A stretch of 64,000 nucleotides of DNA. It comes from Caulobacter hibisci (GTDB lineage Bacteria > Pseudomonadota > Alphaproteobacteria > Caulobacterales > Caulobacteraceae). The notes beneath the pieces were generated by a model. That model worked only from the letters and a program-made list of their open reading frames with translations, was not told the DNA's origin and searched no databases. The stretch's first letter is position 1; the number at the start of each line of letters is the position of its first letter. A program made the position numbers and the translations under genes. Location: NCBI RefSeq assembly GCF_016135805.1, contig NZ_JADWOX010000002.1, positions 434,001 to 498,000 of the forward strand, read 5' to 3'. This document shows, one piece after another, positions 55,334-64,000 of the stretch.

Positions 55334-56596
55334 ATGACGAAAGCCGCCAGCGGCGACGCCAAGAGCACCCTGTACTGTTCTTTCTGCGGAAAGAGCCAAC
55401 ATGAAGTGCGCAAGCTCATCGCCGGACCGACGGTGTTCATCTGCGATGAATGCGTCGAACTTTGCATGGATATCATCCGCGAAGAGCACAAGATCGCGTT
55501 TGTGAAGTCCAAGGATGGTGTTCCGACGCCGCGCGAGATCTGCGAAGTCCTGGACGATTACGTGATCGGCCAAGGTCACGCCAAGAAGGTGCTCGCGGTC
55601 GCGGTGCACAATCACTACAAGCGCCTGAACCACGCGTCGAAGAACAACGACGTCGAACTGGCCAAGTCGAACATCCTGCTGGTCGGTCCGACCGGCACGG
55701 GTAAGACCCTTCTGGCCCAGACGCTGGCCCGAATCATCGACGTGCCGTTCACGATGGCCGACGCCACCACCCTGACCGAAGCCGGTTATGTGGGTGAAGA
55801 CGTCGAGAACATCGTGCTGAAGCTGCTGCAAGCCGCCGACTACAATGTCGAGCGCGCCCAGCGCGGCATCGTCTACATCGACGAAATCGACAAGATCAGC
55901 CGCAAGTCCGACAACCCGTCGATCACCCGCGACGTGTCGGGAGAAGGCGTGCAGCAGGCCCTGCTGAAGATCATGGAAGGCACCGTCGCCTCCGTGCCGC
56001 CGCAGGGCGGGCGCAAGCATCCGCAGCAGGAGTTCCTGCAGGTCGACACGACGAACATCCTGTTCATCTGCGGCGGCGCCTTCGCGGGCCTCGAGCGCAT
56101 CATCTCGGCCCGCGGCGCGGCCAAGTCGATCGGCTTCGGCGCCAAGGTCGCCGATCCGGAAGACCGTCGCACCGGCGAGATCCTGCGCGGCGTCGAGCCC
56201 GACGACCTGCAGCGCTTCGGCCTGATCCCGGAATTCATCGGCCGTCTGCCGGTGATCGCCACCCTGGAAGACCTCGACGAGGCCGCCCTGGTGAAGATCC
56301 TGACCGAGCCGAAGAACGCCTTCGTCAAGCAGTACCAGCGCCTGTTCGAGATGGAGAACATCGGCCTGACCTTCACCGAGGACGCCCTGCACCAGGTCGC
56401 CAAGAAGGCCATCGCCCGCAAGACCGGCGCCCGCGGCCTGCGCTCGATCATGGAAGGCATCCTGCTGGAGACCATGTTCGAACTGCCCAACTACGAGGGC
56501 GTCGAGGAAGTGGTGGTCAACGCCGAGGTCGTCGAAGGCCGCGCCCAGCCGCTGCTGATTTACGCCGAGAAAAAAGGCGGCGCCGCCTCGGCCTGA
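55334..56596 (+). CDS. clpX: ClpX ATPase subunit
   Basis: The 420-residue AAA+ unfoldase has a C4 zinc-binding domain at the N-terminus ([29 protein letters not shown]), Walker [21 protein letters not shown], Walker [17 protein letters not shown] and the pore loop [15 protein letters not shown]. It feeds substrates to ClpP. Length and start ([13 protein letters not shown]) are standard. A strong terminator follows. Confidence 0.98.
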   Translation: MTKAASGDAKSTLYCSFCGKSQHEVRKLIAGPTVFICDECVELCMDIIREEHKIAFVKSKDGVPTPREICEVLDDYVIGQGHAKKVLAVAVHNHYKRLNHASKNNDVELAKSNILLVGPTGTGKTLLAQTLARIIDVPFTMADATTLTEAGYVGEDVENIVLKLLQAADYNVERAQRGIVYIDEIDKISRKSDNPSITRDVSGEGVQQALLKIMEGTVASVPPQGGRKHPQQEFLQVDTTNILFICGGAFAGLERIISARGAAKSIGFGAKVADPEDRRTGEILRGVEPDDLQRFGLIPEFIGRLPVIATLEDLDEAALVKILTEPKNAFVKQYQRLFEMENIGLTFTEDALHQVAKKAIARKTGARGLRSIMEGILLETMFELPNYEGVEEVVVNAEVVEGRAQPLLIYAEKKGGAASA

Positions 56597-56623
56597 CCGC
56601 CGGCGACATCGCTAGAGACTAAG

Positions 56624-56656
56624 AACGGCGGGCTCGAAAGAGCCCGCCGTTTTTCT
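56624..56656 (+). terminator. Intrinsic terminator after clpX
   Basis: A perfect 12-bp stem (56624-56635 with 56640-56651) has a GAAA loop and is followed by TTTTCTTT. Confidence 0.93.
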
Positions 56657-56659
56657 TTG

Positions 56660-56870
56660 CCCCTCTCCCTCTGCGGGAGGTGGCCCGGAGGGCCGGAGGG
56701 GGGCGTTTTCAGCTTCCGCTGCCCCAAAAGCCCTTCCCCCTCGATGGGGGAAGGGTTGGGATGGGGGTGATGCTGCGGGTCCGCCGCACGGTCTTTTCAA
56801 GCTGAACCGCCGCAACCACCCCCAACCCCGGCCCTTCCCCCATCAAGGGGGAAGGGAGAAGAGGCGCTAC
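56660..56870. repeat. Mirrored intergenic repeats after clpX
   Basis: CCCTTCCCCCTCGATGGGGG with its continuation forms a hairpin at 56731-56755. A near-identical inverted partner is at 56832-56856 (CCCTTCCCCCATCAAGGGGG). A GGCCCGGAGGGCC hairpin lies close to 56685. This is the same module type as at 24.3 kb. Confidence 0.7.
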
Positions 56871-57998
56871 GCACACTGCTCACACGGCGAAATCGCAAAA
56901 GAGTCCAACAAACTCAAAGCCCTGAACTTTCTCGACCCCAATCGATCCCCACCCACTCAAACCGCCCCCATACTCAAACCCATCCCAGCCATGGGGAGGG
57001 CTCTTGGTACCGGCCCAAGTTGCGGCTGTGATCGCATCGAGCGGGGCCGCTTGGAGCGTCATGGGAAGGGCGGGTTTGCAGGATCGCTCAGAAGGCGTGA
57101 TTGGGCCGTCAGCCGTTCCGTGACGCGACAAGCGGGTCGACAGGCCGGGAACGTTCAAACCGGTTCAACAGGATCAGCCGAGGCCGCGCCGGATTACCGC
57201 GGGGCTGTCGATCCTGCCCGTCCGAGGGCTAGCCGGGCCAATGGCTGAAATAGCGCCTACGCCCCCGGTCCTTCGAGCCAACGATGCGGCGGAGCGGTCT
57301 GACGAAGCCGAAACGCTAAAACCCATCACGGTCTCCGGGCTCCGCCCGGCCGCTCCGCGCCTTCCCGACCTAACGCGCATTCGCGCGGGAGACTGCGAGC
57401 CCATGCCTCAAGAAACCTCCCCCTGTGGGGGAGGCGATCGCGCAGCGATCGGTGGGGGGAGTGATTGCGAAGCAGGCCAACGCCTCGAAAGCTGAAACCG
57501 TCCCCCCACCGGCCTTCGGCCGCCTCCCCCACGGGGGGAGGTTCGCATCTCAAGATCCTCCCCCTGAAGGAGGAGGTGGCTCGGAGTGCCGGAGGGGTCT
57601 TCTCCGTTGACGACGCACCGCTGATTTCCAGGCAATGTGGTCCACGCATCGCTGCACGATCACCTTCGCAACGACTGGAAGTTCCCAAATCTGACGGAAG
57701 CCAGCCCCCTCCCGCACCGCAGCGCAGAAAGGTTCTGCCGCCTCAACACCGGCCAAGCCGACGAAACCGCCATGGCGCAGCCCGCCATCCGGCGGAAACA
57801 TCCAGCGTCACCACCGATGCGCGACTCGTCGCCGCTGGCAGGCGAGCACGCTTGAACCGCGTCGCAAAAGGTCCACATAAATAACGACCATCCGCCCAGT
57901 CCCGGGCGGACGGACTGTACGACTCAGGCGCATCGTCTGAAGTGACGGCAGTCCGCGTGGCAAGGCGCGAGTTTCACGCGCCGGCCGGGAGTGAAAAC
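56871..57998. other. Long non-coding region between clpX and lon
   Basis: About 1.1 kb shows no supported gene. All open frames are short, lack ribosome-binding sites and have no recognisable protein. It contains another CCTCCCCC-type repeat group at 57416-57600 and stretches of degraded-looking sequence. The last 100 bases should contain the lon promoter. Confidence 0.5.
57416..57600. repeat. Mirrored intergenic repeats before lon
   Basis: CCTCCCCCTGTGGGGGAGG at 57417 and CCTCCCCCACGGGGGGAGG near 57523 face each other, with GGCCTTCGGCC beside the second. A third CCTCCCCCTGAAGGAGGAGG with GGCTCGGAGTGCC follows. They carry the same module seen at 24.3 kb and 56.7 kb. Confidence 0.7.
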
Positions 57999-60398
57999 AT
58001 GTCTGAGATCCGTACGCTTCCTGTGTTGCCCCTGCGGGATATCGTTGTGTTCCCGCACATGGTGGTGCCGCTGTTCGTGGGCCGCGACAAATCCGTCCGC
58101 GCCCTCGAGGAAGTGATGCGCGGCGACAAGCAGATCCTGCTCGTCACCCAAAAGAACAGCGCCGACGATGATCCGGCGCCGGGCGACATCTACGAAGTCG
58201 GCGTTCTGGCCACCGTGCTGCAACTGCTCAAGCTGCCTGACGGCACCGTCAAGGTGCTCGTCGAGGGCAAGGGCCGCGCCGCCGTCGTGCGCTTCACCGA
58301 TCAGGAGGCCTATTACGAGGCCCAGGTCGGCGAAGTGTCCGAGGACCAGGGCGCGGGCCCCGAGGCCGAGGCCCTGTCGCGCGCCGTCGTCGAGCAGTTC
58401 GAGAACTACGTCAAACTGAACAAGAAGGTGCCGCCGGAGGCCCTGGCGTCGATCCCGCAGATCGCCGAGCCGGGCAAGCTGGCCGACAGCATCGCCGCCC
58501 ACCTGTCGGTGAAGATCGGCGACAAGCAGCACCTGCTGGAAATCTTCGACGTCACCAAGCGCCTGGAAAAGGTCTTCGCCCTGATGGAAGGCGAGATCTC
58601 GGTGCTGCAGGTCGAGAAGAAGATCCGCTCGCGCGTGAAGCGCCAGATGGAGAAGACCCAGCGCGAATATTACCTGAACGAGCAGATGAAGGCGATCCAG
58701 CGCGAGCTGGGCGACCCCGACGATCAGCGCGACGAGCTGATCGAGCTCGAAAAGCGCATCAAGAAGACCAAGCTGTCCAAGGAAGCCCGCACCAAGGCCG
58801 AAGGCGAGCTGAAGAAGCTGCGCAACATGAGCCCGATGTCGGCCGAGAGCACGGTGGTCCGCAACTATCTGGACTGGCTGCTGTCGATCCCGTGGGGCAA
58901 GGCCAAGACCAAGAAGATCGACCTCAACGAGTCCGAGCAGATCCTCGACGCCGACCACTACGGCCTGGACAAGGTCAAGGAGCGGATCCTCGAGTACCTG
59001 GCCGTGCAGGCCCGGACCAATTCGCTGAAGGGCCCGATCCTGTGCCTCGTCGGCCCTCCGGGCGTCGGCAAGACCTCGCTGGGCAAGTCGATCGCCAAGG
59101 CCACGGGACGCGAATTCGTGCGCATGAGCCTCGGCGGCGTGCGTGACGAGGCCGAAATCCGCGGTCACCGCCGCACCTACATCGGCTCGATGCCCGGCAA
59201 GGTCGTCCAGTCGATGAAGAAGGCCAAGACCACCAACGCCTTCGTCCTGCTCGACGAAATCGACAAGATGGGCAGCGACTATCGCGGCGACCCGGCCTCG
59301 GCCCTGCTGGAGGTGCTGGACCCGTCGCAGAACTCGACCTTCGGCGACCACTATCTGGAGGTCGACTACGACCTGTCGCAGGTGATGTTCGTCACCACGG
59401 CCAACAGCCTCAACATGCCTCAGCCGCTGCTGGACCGCATGGAGATCATCCGCATCCCCGGCTACACCGAGGACGAGAAGCTGGAGATCGCCAAGCGCCA
59501 CGTGCTGCCGAAGCTGGCCAAGGACCACGGCCTGAAGGACAGCGAGTTCATCGTCCCGGAAAAGGCGATCCGCGACCTGATCCGCTACTACACCCGGGAA
59601 GCCGGCGTGCGGTCGCTGGAGCGGGAACTGGGCGCCCTGGCCCGCAAGACGGTGCGTGACCTTTCGCGCGAGAAGCTGACCTCGATCACGATCGACGACG
59701 AGCGTCTGGCCAAGTACGCCGGCGTCAAGAAGTACCGCTACGGCGAGACCGACGAGGTCGATCAGGTCGGCATCGTCACCGGCCTGGCCTGGACGGAGTT
59801 CGGCGGCGACATCCTGACCATCGAAGCCGTGAAGATGCCGGGCAAGGGCCGCATGACGGTCACCGGCAACCTCAAGGAAGTGATGAAGGAGTCGATCTCG
59901 GCGGCCAACAGCTACGTCCGCTCGCGGGCCACCGCGTTCGGTATCAAGCCGCCGATCTTCGAAAAGACCGACGTCCACGTGCACGTGCCCGACGGCGCCA
60001 CGCCCAAGGACGGTCCGTCGGCCGGTATCGCCATGGCCCTGGCCATGGTCTCGGTGCTGACCGGCATCCCGATCCGCAAGGACATCGCCATGACCGGCGA
60101 GATCACCCTGCGCGGCCGGGTGACCGCCATCGGCGGCCTGAAGGAGAAGCTGCTGGCGGCCCTGCGCTCGGGCGTGAAGACGGTCCTGATCCCGCAGGAA
60201 AACGAGAAGGATCTCGTCGACGTGCCGCAATCGGTGAAGGCCGGCCTGGAGATCATCCCGGTCTCGACGGTCGACGAAGTGCTCAAGCACGCCCTCACCG
60301 GGCCGCTGACTCCGGTCGAGTGGAGCGAATCGGAGGAGCCCCTGGCGAGCCCGGCGAAGGCCGACGACGCCGGAGACGACGCGGTTCTCACGCACTAA
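57999..60398 (+). CDS. lon: Lon ATP-dependent protease
   Basis: The 799-residue enzyme starts [20 protein letters not shown]. An N-terminal substrate-binding domain is followed by the AAA+ domain with [20 protein letters not shown] and the Walker [17 protein letters not shown]. The C-terminal protease domain has the Ser-Lys dyad: serine in [20 protein letters not shown] and lysine in [13 protein letters not shown]. Lon degrades misfolded proteins and in Caulobacter also CcrM and DnaA. GGGAG precedes ATG 57999. Confidence 0.98.
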   Translation: MSEIRTLPVLPLRDIVVFPHMVVPLFVGRDKSVRALEEVMRGDKQILLVTQKNSADDDPAPGDIYEVGVLATVLQLLKLPDGTVKVLVEGKGRAAVVRFTDQEAYYEAQVGEVSEDQGAGPEAEALSRAVVEQFENYVKLNKKVPPEALASIPQIAEPGKLADSIAAHLSVKIGDKQHLLEIFDVTKRLEKVFALMEGEISVLQVEKKIRSRVKRQMEKTQREYYLNEQMKAIQRELGDPDDQRDELIELEKRIKKTKLSKEARTKAEGELKKLRNMSPMSAESTVVRNYLDWLLSIPWGKAKTKKIDLNESEQILDADHYGLDKVKERILEYLAVQARTNSLKGPILCLVGPPGVGKTSLGKSIAKATGREFVRMSLGGVRDEAEIRGHRRTYIGSMPGKVVQSMKKAKTTNAFVLLDEIDKMGSDYRGDPASALLEVLDPSQNSTFGDHYLEVDYDLSQVMFVTTANSLNMPQPLLDRMEIIRIPGYTEDEKLEIAKRHVLPKLAKDHGLKDSEFIVPEKAIRDLIRYYTREAGVRSLERELGALARKTVRDLSREKLTSITIDDERLAKYAGVKKYRYGETDEVDQVGIVTGLAWTEFGGDILTIEAVKMPGKGRMTVTGNLKEVMKESISAANSYVRSRATAFGIKPPIFEKTDVHVHVPDGATPKDGPSAGIAMALAMVSVLTGIPIRKDIAMTGEITLRGRVTAIGGLKEKLLAALRSGVKTVLIPQENEKDLVDVPQSVKAGLEIIPVSTVDEVLKHALTGPLTPVEWSESEEPLASPAKADDAGDDAVLTH

Positions 60399-60544
60399 CA
60401 GTAACTTATTGTTGATAACTGGGGCGGCGCGGGAATTTTCCGCGCCGCCTTCGTTTGACGGGGCAAGCGATCCCCGCATACTTCCCGGCGAGCGAAGCGG
60501 CGTAAGCTGTTGCAAAGCCGCCGCTTAATGGCTGGGAGACAAAA

Positions 60545-60823
60545 ATGACCACAAAAGCCGAACTCGTCACGGCGATCGCCGAAAAGGCGGGCATCAACAA
60601 GAACCAGGCGAAGGACGCCCTGGAAGCTTTCATCGACACCGTCACCGCTTCGCTGAAGTCGGGCTCGGACGTGCGTCTGGTGGGCTTCGGCACCTTCAAG
60701 GCCGTGACCCGCGCCGCGGGCACCGCGCGCAACCCGCGCACCGGTGAAACCGTCGAGCGTCCGGCCTCCAAGACCGCCCGCTTCCAGGTCGGCGAAGGCC
60801 TGAAGACCACCCTGAACGGCTAA
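60545..60823 (+). CDS. hup: HU family DNA-binding protein
   Basis: The 92-residue protein (MTTKAELVTAIAEKAGINKN) has the DNA-binding beta arm of HU (VRLVGFGTFKAVTRAAGTAR, RNPRTGE). HU binds and bends DNA without strong sequence preference and organises the nucleoid. It follows lon, as in many proteobacteria. A terminator follows. Confidence 0.96.
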   Translation: MTTKAELVTAIAEKAGINKNQAKDALEAFIDTVTASLKSGSDVRLVGFGTFKAVTRAAGTARNPRTGETVERPASKTARFQVGEGLKTTLNG

Positions 60824-60844
60824 TCCCGTTTTCGGTCTTCAAAG

Positions 60845-60879
60845 GGGCGGGGCGTCCTAGCGACGGCCCGCCCTTTTTC
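60845..60879 (+). terminator. Intrinsic terminator after hup
   Basis: A 7-bp stem GGGCGGG/CCCGCCC (60845-60851 with 60867-60873) is followed by TTTTTC. Confidence 0.85.
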
Positions 60880-60986
60880 ATGCGCGCTTCCCAGACCGCC
60901 GTTGGGCGGCTAGAAGCGCGGACCCTAAGGAAGCGCGCGGGCGAAAGTGCATGCGGTTTCGCCCTTCCGGCGTGCTTCCCAAAGGA

Positions 60987-61061
60987 GGGCGGTTAGCTCA
61001 GCGGTAGAGCGTCTCGTTTACACCGAGAGGGTCGGGGGTTCGATCCCCTCACCGCCCACCA
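60987..61061 (+). tRNA. tRNA-Val (anticodon UAC)
   Basis: A 75-nt tRNA: acceptor GGGCGGT pairs with ACCGCCC, the anticodon loop TTTACAC gives UAC, the T-arm is GGGGTTCGATCCCC and CCA is encoded. Confidence 0.96.
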
Positions 61062-61152
61062 GGGACCTGCGAAGTCACGCATGCTGACACCAGGCTGTCA
61101 GCGGACCTTCGGCAATCTCCCCGGCGTTCCACACGCCGAAAGGGAGACCGTC

Positions 61153-61521
61153 ATGCCCGTCAAGGGAAGCTGCCACTGCGGCGCCACCCAGTTCGAGGTC
61201 GAGACCGCGCCGACCGAGATCACCGAATGCAACTGCTCGTACTGCTCCAAGCGGGGCAATCTGGCGGCCTACTACACGCCGGAGACCTTCAGGCTGCTGA
61301 CCGCCCGGGATCGGGTCTCGACCTACCAGTTCGGCCATTACCTGGGCTCGCATCATCACTGCGCCATCTGCGGCTGCGGGACCTACAGCGAGTTTCCCGA
61401 CTTCAGCACTGGCAAGCCGGACTACGACAAGCCCCGCGTGTCCATCAATGCCCGCCTGCTCGACGACTTCGATCCCGCGCCCGTCCAGCGCCGATACGTC
61501 AACGGTCGCGACGACTGGTGA
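61153..61521 (+). CDS. GFA-family zinc-binding protein (second paralog)
   Basis: The 122-residue product (MPVKGSCHCGATQFEVETAP) has the same zinc-cysteine pattern as the GFA protein at 44404 (CHCG, CNCSYCSKRGNLAAYY, HCAICGCGTYSEF). The two share the opening segment closely but differ in the middle. AGGGAGA precedes ATG 61153. The convergent glycosyltransferase gene ends three bases after its stop. The substrate is unknown. Confidence 0.9.
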   Translation: MPVKGSCHCGATQFEVETAPTEITECNCSYCSKRGNLAAYYTPETFRLLTARDRVSTYQFGHYLGSHHHCAICGCGTYSEFPDFSTGKPDYDKPRVSINARLLDDFDPAPVQRRYVNGRDDW

Positions 61522-61524
61522 GCC

Positions 61525-62775
61525 TCAGGCCAGGGCCTCCAGCGCCTGGGCGGCGCCGCGGCCCTTCGCATCGGCCGTGATCCCGTCGCCCAGGGCCTTG
61601 GCCGCTTCGCGCCAGGCCGGCTCGTCCAGCAGCCGGCTCAGCGCCTGGCCGATCTTCTCGGGCGCGGCGTCCGGCGAGAGCGTGATCGCTGCGCCCCGGT
61701 GGGCCGCCCGCATCGCATTGTCGTTCTGGTCGCGGCCCATCGGCAGGCACAGCAGCGGAACCCCGGCCATCAGCGGCCGCAGGGTCGAGCCGTGCCCCGC
61801 GTGGGTCACGAAGGCGGCGGCGTTTTCCAGCAAGGCGCCGTGCGGGGCGCTGCGGACCACTTCCACATTGTCCGGGGCTTCGAACTCGGCCGGGTCCAGC
61901 GTCGGGCCTGTCGTGACCAGGGCGCGGACGGGCAGGGCGCCTAGAGCCGTCAGCACGTTGCGGAGCGTCGCTTCCTGCGCCTGATAGAGGCTGGAGAACG
62001 ACACAAGGACCAGCGGCGCTTCGCCCGAGGGAAGGCCGACGGTCTCCACCCAGGCCGGATCGGCCAGATAGGGCCCGACATGAACGAACGGGGCGGGCAG
62101 GGGATCGGGCGCGAAGTCGAAGGCCGGGCTGGTCGCCAGCAGGATGGCGTCGGCGGCGTCGTACTGTTCGAACAGGTCGGGCAGTTCGGCCAGGCCGTGC
62201 TCGGCGCGGGCGGCGTTCAGCGCCGGCAAACCGGACTGGAAAAGGCCGCGCGCCATCTGGGCGACCATGGCGTGCATGGCCCGCTCCTGATCGTCGACCG
62301 CCGGGGCCATGCCCGCGCCGAACGGCGGCGCGCCGGGCAGGTTGGGCAGCGACCAGATGTTGGCGGCCAGCAGGGCCAGCTTGGTTCCCCGCGCCTGGGC
62401 CGCGACCATGACGCCAAGCAGCAATTCCTGGCTCACCACCACGTCGGCGGGAAAGGCGTCGAGCGCCTCGAGCGTGTCTCGGGCGTAGGCGGCGGCGGGG
62501 CCAGTCATCACCCGGTCGAGCAGGCGCTCGATGACGGCGAGCGGGCTGTCGGCCTCGAAGTCGCGCAGGCGGTCGTCGTCGCGGGTCTTGCCGGTCTGGA
62601 ACGGTGCGGTCTTCCAGGCGCGGAACGGCACGCCCAGCGCCCTGGCGTCAGCGGCGTTGGCCGGGTCGCTGATCGCCAGCACCTCGTGGCCACGCGCGGC
62701 GAGTTCGGCGGCGACCATCAGCAGCGGCTGCACATGGCCGCCGCCTTCCCAGGTCGTGAACAGATAGCGCGCCAT
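61525..62775 (-). CDS. GT1-type (MGT-like) glycosyltransferase
   Basis: The 416-residue product begins MARYLFTTWEGGGHVQPLLM, typical of the N-terminal domain of UGT-like enzymes. The C-terminal donor-binding signature is FVTHAGHGSTLRPLMAGVPL followed by LPMGRDQNDNA. Such enzymes glycosylate small hydrophobic molecules, for example natural products or carotenoids; the acceptor is unknown. ATG 62775 gives a normal-length protein; upstream sequence in frame has no supported coding. Confidence 0.88.
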   Translation of the reverse strand: MARYLFTTWEGGGHVQPLLMVAAELAARGHEVLAISDPANAADARALGVPFRAWKTAPFQTGKTRDDDRLRDFEADSPLAVIERLLDRVMTGPAAAYARDTLEALDAFPADVVVSQELLLGVMVAAQARGTKLALLAANIWSLPNLPGAPPFGAGMAPAVDDQERAMHAMVAQMARGLFQSGLPALNAARAEHGLAELPDLFEQYDAADAILLATSPAFDFAPDPLPAPFVHVGPYLADPAWVETVGLPSGEAPLVLVSFSSLYQAQEATLRNVLTALGALPVRALVTTGPTLDPAEFEAPDNVEVVRSAPHGALLENAAAFVTHAGHGSTLRPLMAGVPLLCLPMGRDQNDNAMRAAHRGAAITLSPDAAPEKIGQALSRLLDEPAWREAAKALGDGITADAKGRGAAQALEALA

Positions 62776-62962
62776 GATTTTCCGTCCCCGCTGTCGTCTG
62801 GCGGGTCTCGTATCAGATGTTTTTGCGCCTGGCGCGGGCTCGACGTAGGGTGGCGCGCGAGCCGCTGGACAGCGGCAAAGCTTCGGGGGAACCTCCGGTC
62901 GTTCGAGCACCTTAACGCTTGGCGGCCGCGTAGACGGCCCCGCTGCAGTAGCGAGGTACGGC

Positions 62963-64000
62963 GTGATCGATCTTCTGCCCTCTTCCCCGCCGAGCGAAGA
63001 CGCCGGCGCGCCGCGAGACCAGATTCGATCCGTTCCCGGTCGTCCCGCTCGTCTGATCGACACCACCATGCTCTACGCGCCGCGCAGCGGCGGCGTGCGC
63101 CGCTATCTGAACGCCAAGCGCGCCTGGCTGGCGGCCAACAGGCCCGAGGTGCGGCATACCTTGGTGGTGCCCGGTCCGCGCGACGCCCATGACGGCCATG
63201 GCCGTGTGTCGATCTATGCCGCGCCCCTGCCGTTCGGCGACGGCTATCGCTGGCCGATCGGCAAGACCAGCTGGATGGAGCGGCTGATTCGCCAGCGGCC
63301 CGACGTCATCGAGGCCGGTGATCCCTACACGCCGGGCCTGGCGGCGCTGAAGGCGGGCGACGCCATGGGCGTGCCGGTCGTCGGCTTCTGCCATACGGAT
63401 CTGGGCGCCCTGGCGGCGCTGCACATCGGCGAGTGGGCCGAAAAGCCGGTCCAGAAGCGCTGGGCGGCGATCTATCGCCAGTTCGACCAGGTCGTTGCTC
63501 CCAGCCACTTCATCGCCGGCCGCCTGATCGAGGCCGGGGTGCGCGACGCCATCGGCTTGCCGCTGGGCGTCGACGTCGACACCTTCAATCCTTCCCGTGG
63601 CGACCGCGCGGCCCTGCGCAAGCGCCTGGGCCTGACCGAGCAGCACCGAATCCTCGTCTTCGCCGGTCGTCCGGCTCGCGAGAAGAAGCTCGATATCCTG
63701 GTCGACGCCGTCGAGAAGCTCGGTGAGCCCTATGTGCTGCTGCTGATCGGTGCCGGGGCGGGCGCGCGGCCCAGCGACCGGGTGATCTCGATGGACTATC
63801 AGCGCGATCCCGAGGCCCTGGCCGCGGTGCTGGCCGGCTGCGACGCCTTCGTCCACGCCAATGACAACGAGCCCTTCGGTCTGATCGTACTGGAGGCCAT
63901 GGCCTGCGGCCTGCCGGTCGTCGGCGTCGCCGCCGGCGGCGTGGCCGAAAGTGTCGACGAGCAGGTCGGCGTGCTGGCCCAGGCCTCTGAAGGCGGTGTG
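62963..64000 (+). CDS. GT4-type glycosyltransferase (3' end outside window)
   Basis: The open frame starts at GTG 62963 (MIDLLPSSPPSEDAGAPRDQ; GAGG lies about seven bases upstream) and continues 346 codons to the window end without a stop. The N-terminal domain has SGGVRRYLNAKRAWLAANRP and VVGFCHTDLGALAALH. The C-terminal domain shows RILVFAGRPAREKKLDILVD and the donor-site EPFGLIVLEAMACGLP with V-G-V-A-A-G-G-V, all GT4 features. It probably makes a glycan or glycolipid at the inner membrane. A later ATG at 63068 is an alternative start. Confidence 0.88.
   Translation, partial: MIDLLPSSPPSEDAGAPRDQIRSVPGRPARLIDTTMLYAPRSGGVRRYLNAKRAWLAANRPEVRHTLVVPGPRDAHDGHGRVSIYAAPLPFGDGYRWPIGKTSWMERLIRQRPDVIEAGDPYTPGLAALKAGDAMGVPVVGFCHTDLGALAALHIGEWAEKPVQKRWAAIYRQFDQVVAPSHFIAGRLIEAGVRDAIGLPLGVDVDTFNPSRGDRAALRKRLGLTEQHRILVFAGRPAREKKLDILVDAVEKLGEPYVLLLIGAGAGARPSDRVISMDYQRDPEALAAVLAGCDAFVHANDNEPFGLIVLEAMACGLPVVGVAAGGVAESVDEQVGVLAQASEGGV

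Noticed and set aside
57241-57884. Several short open frames between clpX and lon
   Set aside because: They overlap repeats, lack ribosome-binding sites, and show no protein-like composition.

Overview
This 64 kb window is a stretch of a high-GC alphaproteobacterial chromosome, very probably Caulobacter or a close relative. The main reasons are the flmG-flbT-flaF-three-flagellin-flaG-flmH-flaEY block, the clpP-cicA-clpX-lon-hup cluster, and an ssb gene with an alphaproteobacterial SOS box. Genes are dense with short spacers. I see no prophage, insertion sequence, CRISPR array or rRNA.

Layout. 1-9.7 kb: flagellin production and modification (flmG, flbT, flaF, three flagellins, flaG, flmH, flaEY). 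9.7-11.6 kb: two small envelope proteins and ssb. 12-19.4 kb: a TonB-dependent receptor, then a biotin block (oxidoreductase, bioD and bioF on minus; bioA and an EamA transporter divergent on plus). 19.4-25.9 kb: small envelope proteins, a DUF815 ATPase, yajC-secD-secF, a Mth938-like protein, a PuuD-like membrane protein and a squalene/phytoene synthase-family protein. 25.9-29.2 kb: an unrecognised membrane protein with atypical codons and an S9 peptidase. 29.4-35.5 kb: lpxC, bamD, recN, parE. 35.6-44.8 kb: accessory genes, including a frameshifted M23 peptidase with tandem repeats, an HxlR/SDR pair, two amidohydrolases and a Kazal lipoprotein. 44.8-50.7 kb: glnB-glnA, a phosphatase, nnr, and metA behind a structured RNA leader. 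51-61 kb: tRNA-Leu, tig, clpP-cicA-clpX, a 1.4 kb repeat-rich gap, lon, hup, tRNA-Val. 61-64 kb: a GFA protein and two glycosyltransferases, the last cut by the window end.

How parts work together. FlbT and FlaF control flagellin mRNA use, FlmG and FlmH modify flagellin with a nonulosonic-type sugar, and the two main flagellin genes share matching sigma-54 promoters, IHF-like sites and tandem hairpins at the predicted 5' end of their mRNAs. SecD, SecF and YajC serve protein export, BamD and LpxC build the outer membrane, and trigger factor, ClpXP and Lon form a protein quality-control block.

Most notable signals: (1) the paired AAAAC/AAAAU-loop leader hairpins of two flagellin mRNAs, and a decayed third copy between the genes; (2) a multi-branched RNA upstream of metA that resembles a reduced SAM-I aptamer; (3) an unrecognised membrane protein whose ribosome-binding site lies in a 14-bp hairpin; (4) a tandem amidohydrolase pair in which one member has lost its metal ligands; (5) mirrored intergenic repeats at several sites. 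All calls come from reading the sequence; no database search was run.
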